DNA from: Desulfobacteraceae bacterium
GTDB taxonomy: Bacteria > Desulfobacterota > Desulfobacteria > Desulfobacterales > UBA11574
NCBI GenBank assembly: GCA_029857875.1
Contig: JAOUGB010000080.1
Coordinates: 1 to 8,289 of the forward strand
Direction of reading: 5' to 3'
Length of the DNA stretch: 8,289 nucleotides
The position numbers were made by a program, and so were the translations under genes. Shown one piece after another: positions 5,882-8,289 of the stretch; the first letter of the stretch is position 1; every line of letters starts with the position of its first letter. Under the pieces are notes generated by a model. It was given only the letters and a program-made list of their open reading frames with translations, made no database searches and was not told where the DNA came from.

Positions 5882-8080
5882 ATGTCCAAAAAAGCAACCT
5901 ATGAAGAGCTGGAACAGAGAGTCAAGGAGTTAGAGGCAAAAGCAACTGTCAGCAAATTGGCAGAGGCGGCGTTGAAGCATAGAGAAGCCTTTATTAAGTC
6001 GGTCATGGATAATCTTCCTATAGGTATCGCTGTGAACTCTGTTGATCCTGCCGTGAAATTTGAATATATGAATGACAACTTTCCCAATTACTACCGAACA
6101 ACAAGAGAAGCACTTTCAGATCCGGACGCTTTTTGGGATGCTGTCTACGAGGAACCGGAATTTAGGGAAGAGATTAAGAAGAGGGTGTTGGACGATTGTG
6201 CCAGTGGTGACCCGGAACGTATGTATTGGATAGATGTGCCGATTACCCGTAAAGGAAGCGAGACATCTTTCATTACTGCGAAAAATATACCGATTCCTGA
6301 TAAACAGTTGATGATATCAGCTGTTTGGGACGTAACTGATCGCAAGCAAGCCGAGGAGCGGCTTCGGGAGAGTGAGGAAAAATACAGATTGTTGGTGAAC
6401 AATCTCCCGGGTGTTTTATACAAAGGATATAAAGACTGGTCTGTGGAATTCTTTGATAGAAAGATTGAATCATTGACCGGTTATGATGTTAATGAATTTA
6501 ACGCCCGGAAAATGAAATGGTCCGATATCATCGTTGAGAAAGATTTTGAAGCTGCCAGAGAACACTTTATCGAGGCTCTAAAAACAGACAAATCATATTT
6601 AAGAGAATACAGGATCAGATCCAAAACCGGGGATATACGTTGGATACAAGCAAGAGGTCATATCGTTTGTGATAACAAGGGGGATATGGAATATGTAACC
6701 GGTGTTTTTTTTGATATCACCCGTCACAAAAAAGTCGTAGATGAATTGAGGAAAAGTGAACGGTTTTTACAGAATATTTTTGATGCCATACAGGACGGCA
6801 TTTCCGTTCTTGACAAAAATTTAAATATTATGCGGATCAATAATACAATGGTAAAATGGTACGCCCATGCGATGCCGTTCAAGGGTAAGAAATGTTATGA
6901 ATTTTATCACGGAAGAACTGAACGTTGTGAGATTTGTCCTTCTATAAGGGCGCTTGAGAAAGGGAGCCTGCAAATGGACATCGTGCCTTTGGTTGAATCA
7001 GGACAATCAGTAGGATGGTTGGAGTTGTATTCTTTTCCTATTTTAGACGCAGAAGGGAATCCAAGCGGCATTGTCGAATATGTTCGTAACATTACAGAAC
7101 GGATGGAAGCTGAACAAGCCCTTCGAGACAGCGAACAGCGATTTCGTACGGTTGCTGACTTCACCTACGACTGGGAATCCTGGATCGCACCTGATGGGAC
7201 TTATAAATATGTTTCACCTTCGTGTCGACGTATCTCCGGTTACGGTGCCAATGAATTCCTGAAAGACGCTAAATTTCTCGAAAAGATGGTCCATCCCGAT
7301 GACCACAAGTTACTCGTCCGGCATCTTAAAGATGAGATAGAGAGTATGGATACACAAACAATAGAATTTCGCATAAAAACACGTAATGGCGATAAACGCT
7401 GGGTTGCTCACATTTGCCAACCCGTCTACGGTGATGATGGGAGCTTTATTGGAAGACGTGCCAGTAATCGAGACATCACGGAGAAGAAAAGAGGTGAGAC
7501 GGCTTTACGCAAGGCACACGACGAGTTGGAAAAACGCGTTGAGGAACGTACTGCAGAACTCATAAAAACCAACAAAGAATTAAGGAAGGAAATATCAAAT
7601 CGAAAAAAAGCGGAGAAAGCTCTGAAACAAAAAGGGATGGAATTGGAGGCAAAAACAATTGGTCTTGAAGAAGCAAATACAGCATTAAAGGTCTTGTTGA
7701 AGCAAAGGGAAGAAGATAAAATTGAACTTGAAGAAAAGGTGTTGTTTAATGTCAGGGAGTTGGTCTTTCCCTATCTGGGAAAATTAAAAATGAAAAAATT
7801 GGGTGAAAAACAACGGGCCTATATTGGTATTATAGAATCAAATTTAAATGATATTGTTTCTCCTTTTGTACACGGCTTGTCCTCTAAGTTGATAAAGCTT
7901 TCACCCACAGAACTTCAGGTGACAAATCTGATCAAACAGGGTAATACCACAAAGGAAATTGCAGAAATTATGAATTTGGCGTCAAGTACAATCGATTTTC
8001 ATAGAAACAATATTCGAAAGAAAATCGGTATAAAGAACAAAAGAATCAACCTTAAAACATACCTGTCATCCCATTCATAA
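5882..8080 (+). CDS. Multi-PAS domain LuxR-family one-component transcriptional regulator
   Basis: This 732-residue cytoplasmic protein (start at 5882 rather than the in-frame 5846) opens with a short coiled coil ([17 protein letters not shown]). Four PAS domains follow at about 34-156, 164-284, 292-408 and 416-536, with linkers of S-box type ([54 protein letters not shown]). The third PAS carries C338-x10-C349-x2-C352, a possible metal or redox site. A long coiled coil (about 538-623) leads to a C-terminal LuxR-type HTH (about 671-732; [33 protein letters not shown]). No histidine kinase, receiver or membrane segment is present, so it is probably a one-component regulator that senses small ligands or redox state and binds DNA as a dimer. 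It starts 55 nt after the broken cyclase gene, with no clear promoter of its own. Its DNA is visibly AT-richer than the metabolic operon. Targets are unknown. Confidence 0.9.
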   Translation: MSKKATYEELEQRVKELEAKATVSKLAEAALKHREAFIKSVMDNLPIGIAVNSVDPAVKFEYMNDNFPNYYRTTREALSDPDAFWDAVYEEPEFREEIKKRVLDDCASGDPERMYWIDVPITRKGSETSFITAKNIPIPDKQLMISAVWDVTDRKQAEERLRESEEKYRLLVNNLPGVLYKGYKDWSVEFFDRKIESLTGYDVNEFNARKMKWSDIIVEKDFEAAREHFIEALKTDKSYLREYRIRSKTGDIRWIQARGHIVCDNKGDMEYVTGVFFDITRHKKVVDELRKSERFLQNIFDAIQDGISVLDKNLNIMRINNTMVKWYAHAMPFKGKKCYEFYHGRTERCEICPSIRALEKGSLQMDIVPLVESGQSVGWLELYSFPILDAEGNPSGIVEYVRNITERMEAEQALRDSEQRFRTVADFTYDWESWIAPDGTYKYVSPSCRRISGYGANEFLKDAKFLEKMVHPDDHKLLVRHLKDEIESMDTQTIEFRIKTRNGDKRWVAHICQPVYGDDGSFIGRRASNRDITEKKRGETALRKAHDELEKRVEERTAELIKTNKELRKEISNRKKAEKALKQKGMELEAKTIGLEEANTALKVLLKQREEDKIELEEKVLFNVRELVFPYLGKLKMKKLGEKQRAYIGIIESNLNDIVSPFVHGLSSKLIKLSPTELQVTNLIKQGNTTKEIAEIMNLASSTIDFHRNNIRKKIGIKNKRINLKTYLSSHS

Positions 8081-8103
8081 TATGGGGTTTTCCCCCACAT
8101 TTT
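8080..8103 (+). terminator. Weak intrinsic terminator after the PAS-LuxR gene
   Basis: TGGGG (8083-8087) pairs with CCCCA (8093-8097) around the loop TTTTC. The stem can be extended by two base pairs across one mismatch, starting from the last base of the stop codon. A short run of four T (8100-8103) follows. Position and shape fit rho-independent termination, but the T tract is short. Confidence 0.5.
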
Positions 8104-8181
8104 ACCCACAATCATCTCATCTTGTATATCCAAATTATTTAAGTAAAGTAAGACTCAAGTTCCCATTGATTCCTTGGGCCC

Positions 8182-8206
8182 TCTTTTCCAACTAAATTGG
8201 AGAAGA
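8182..8206. repeat. 10-bp stem inverted repeat with 5-base loop
   Basis: TCTTTTCCAA (8182-8191) and TTGGAGAAGA (8197-8206) pair over 10 positions, with one G-U wobble, around the loop CTAAA. The palindrome GGGCCC (8176-8181) abuts the left arm. Neither strand shows a T run just after the stem, so it is not an obvious terminator. It could be an operator, an RNA hairpin or a leftover of a repeat element. The remaining bases between 8104 and 8289 show no gene I can support. Confidence 0.5.
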
Positions 8207-8289
8207 ACCTTAAATTAAAATAGGCTTCAATTATTTTGGTAAGCAGTGACGTGTTCCCTTTATGATCTCTTCTCCGTGCAAAACTTGTC

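Noticed and set aside
8262..8289. Start of a new gene at the ATG near the right edge
   Set aside because: Only nine codons are available, no Shine-Dalgarno precedes it and no family feature is visible.

Overview
The window looks like chromosomal DNA of an anaerobic bacterium, most likely a Desulfobacterota (former Deltaproteobacteria) sulfate reducer or syntroph. This rests on three things: a cytoplasmic bis-MGD molybdenum/tungsten oxidoreductase with a polyferredoxin partner, a cyclase/TolB-like receptor of a type I associate with these genomes, and a multi-PAS LuxR regulator. The assignment is from recognition of protein families, not from a search. All genes recognised lie on the plus strand.

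Positions 4-4242 hold a tight three-gene operon with 12-nt gaps and good Shine-Dalgarno sites. It encodes an AMP-forming acyl-CoA ligase, a DMSO-reductase-superfamily catalytic subunit related to acetylene hydratase, and a four-cluster ferredoxin subunit of the DmsB/PhsB type. The simplest reading is that an organic acid is activated to its CoA thioester and then oxidised or reduced by the Mo/W enzyme, with electrons passing through the ferredoxin subunit. No membrane anchor and no Tat signal are visible, so the complex appears cytoplasmic. The substrate cannot be read from the sequence.

Positions 4243-4602 are a 360-bp AT-rich intergenic region with a possible promoter and a small palindrome. 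Positions 4603-5826 hold a class III nucleotide cyclase/TolB-like sensor gene broken in two ways. An in-frame amber codon sits where close relatives, as I remember them, have a Glu codon, and the C-terminal TPR region is missing. The cyclase half also has a charge-swapped version of the usual purine-recognition pair.

Positions 5882-8080 encode a 732-residue one-component regulator with four PAS domains, a long coiled coil and a LuxR-type HTH, and no kinase or receiver domain. It is probably followed by a weak intrinsic terminator. The last 200 bases are non-coding as far as I can see and contain one strong inverted repeat. The operon is clearly richer in G+C than the intergenic region and the regulator, which suggests two neighbourhoods of different history.
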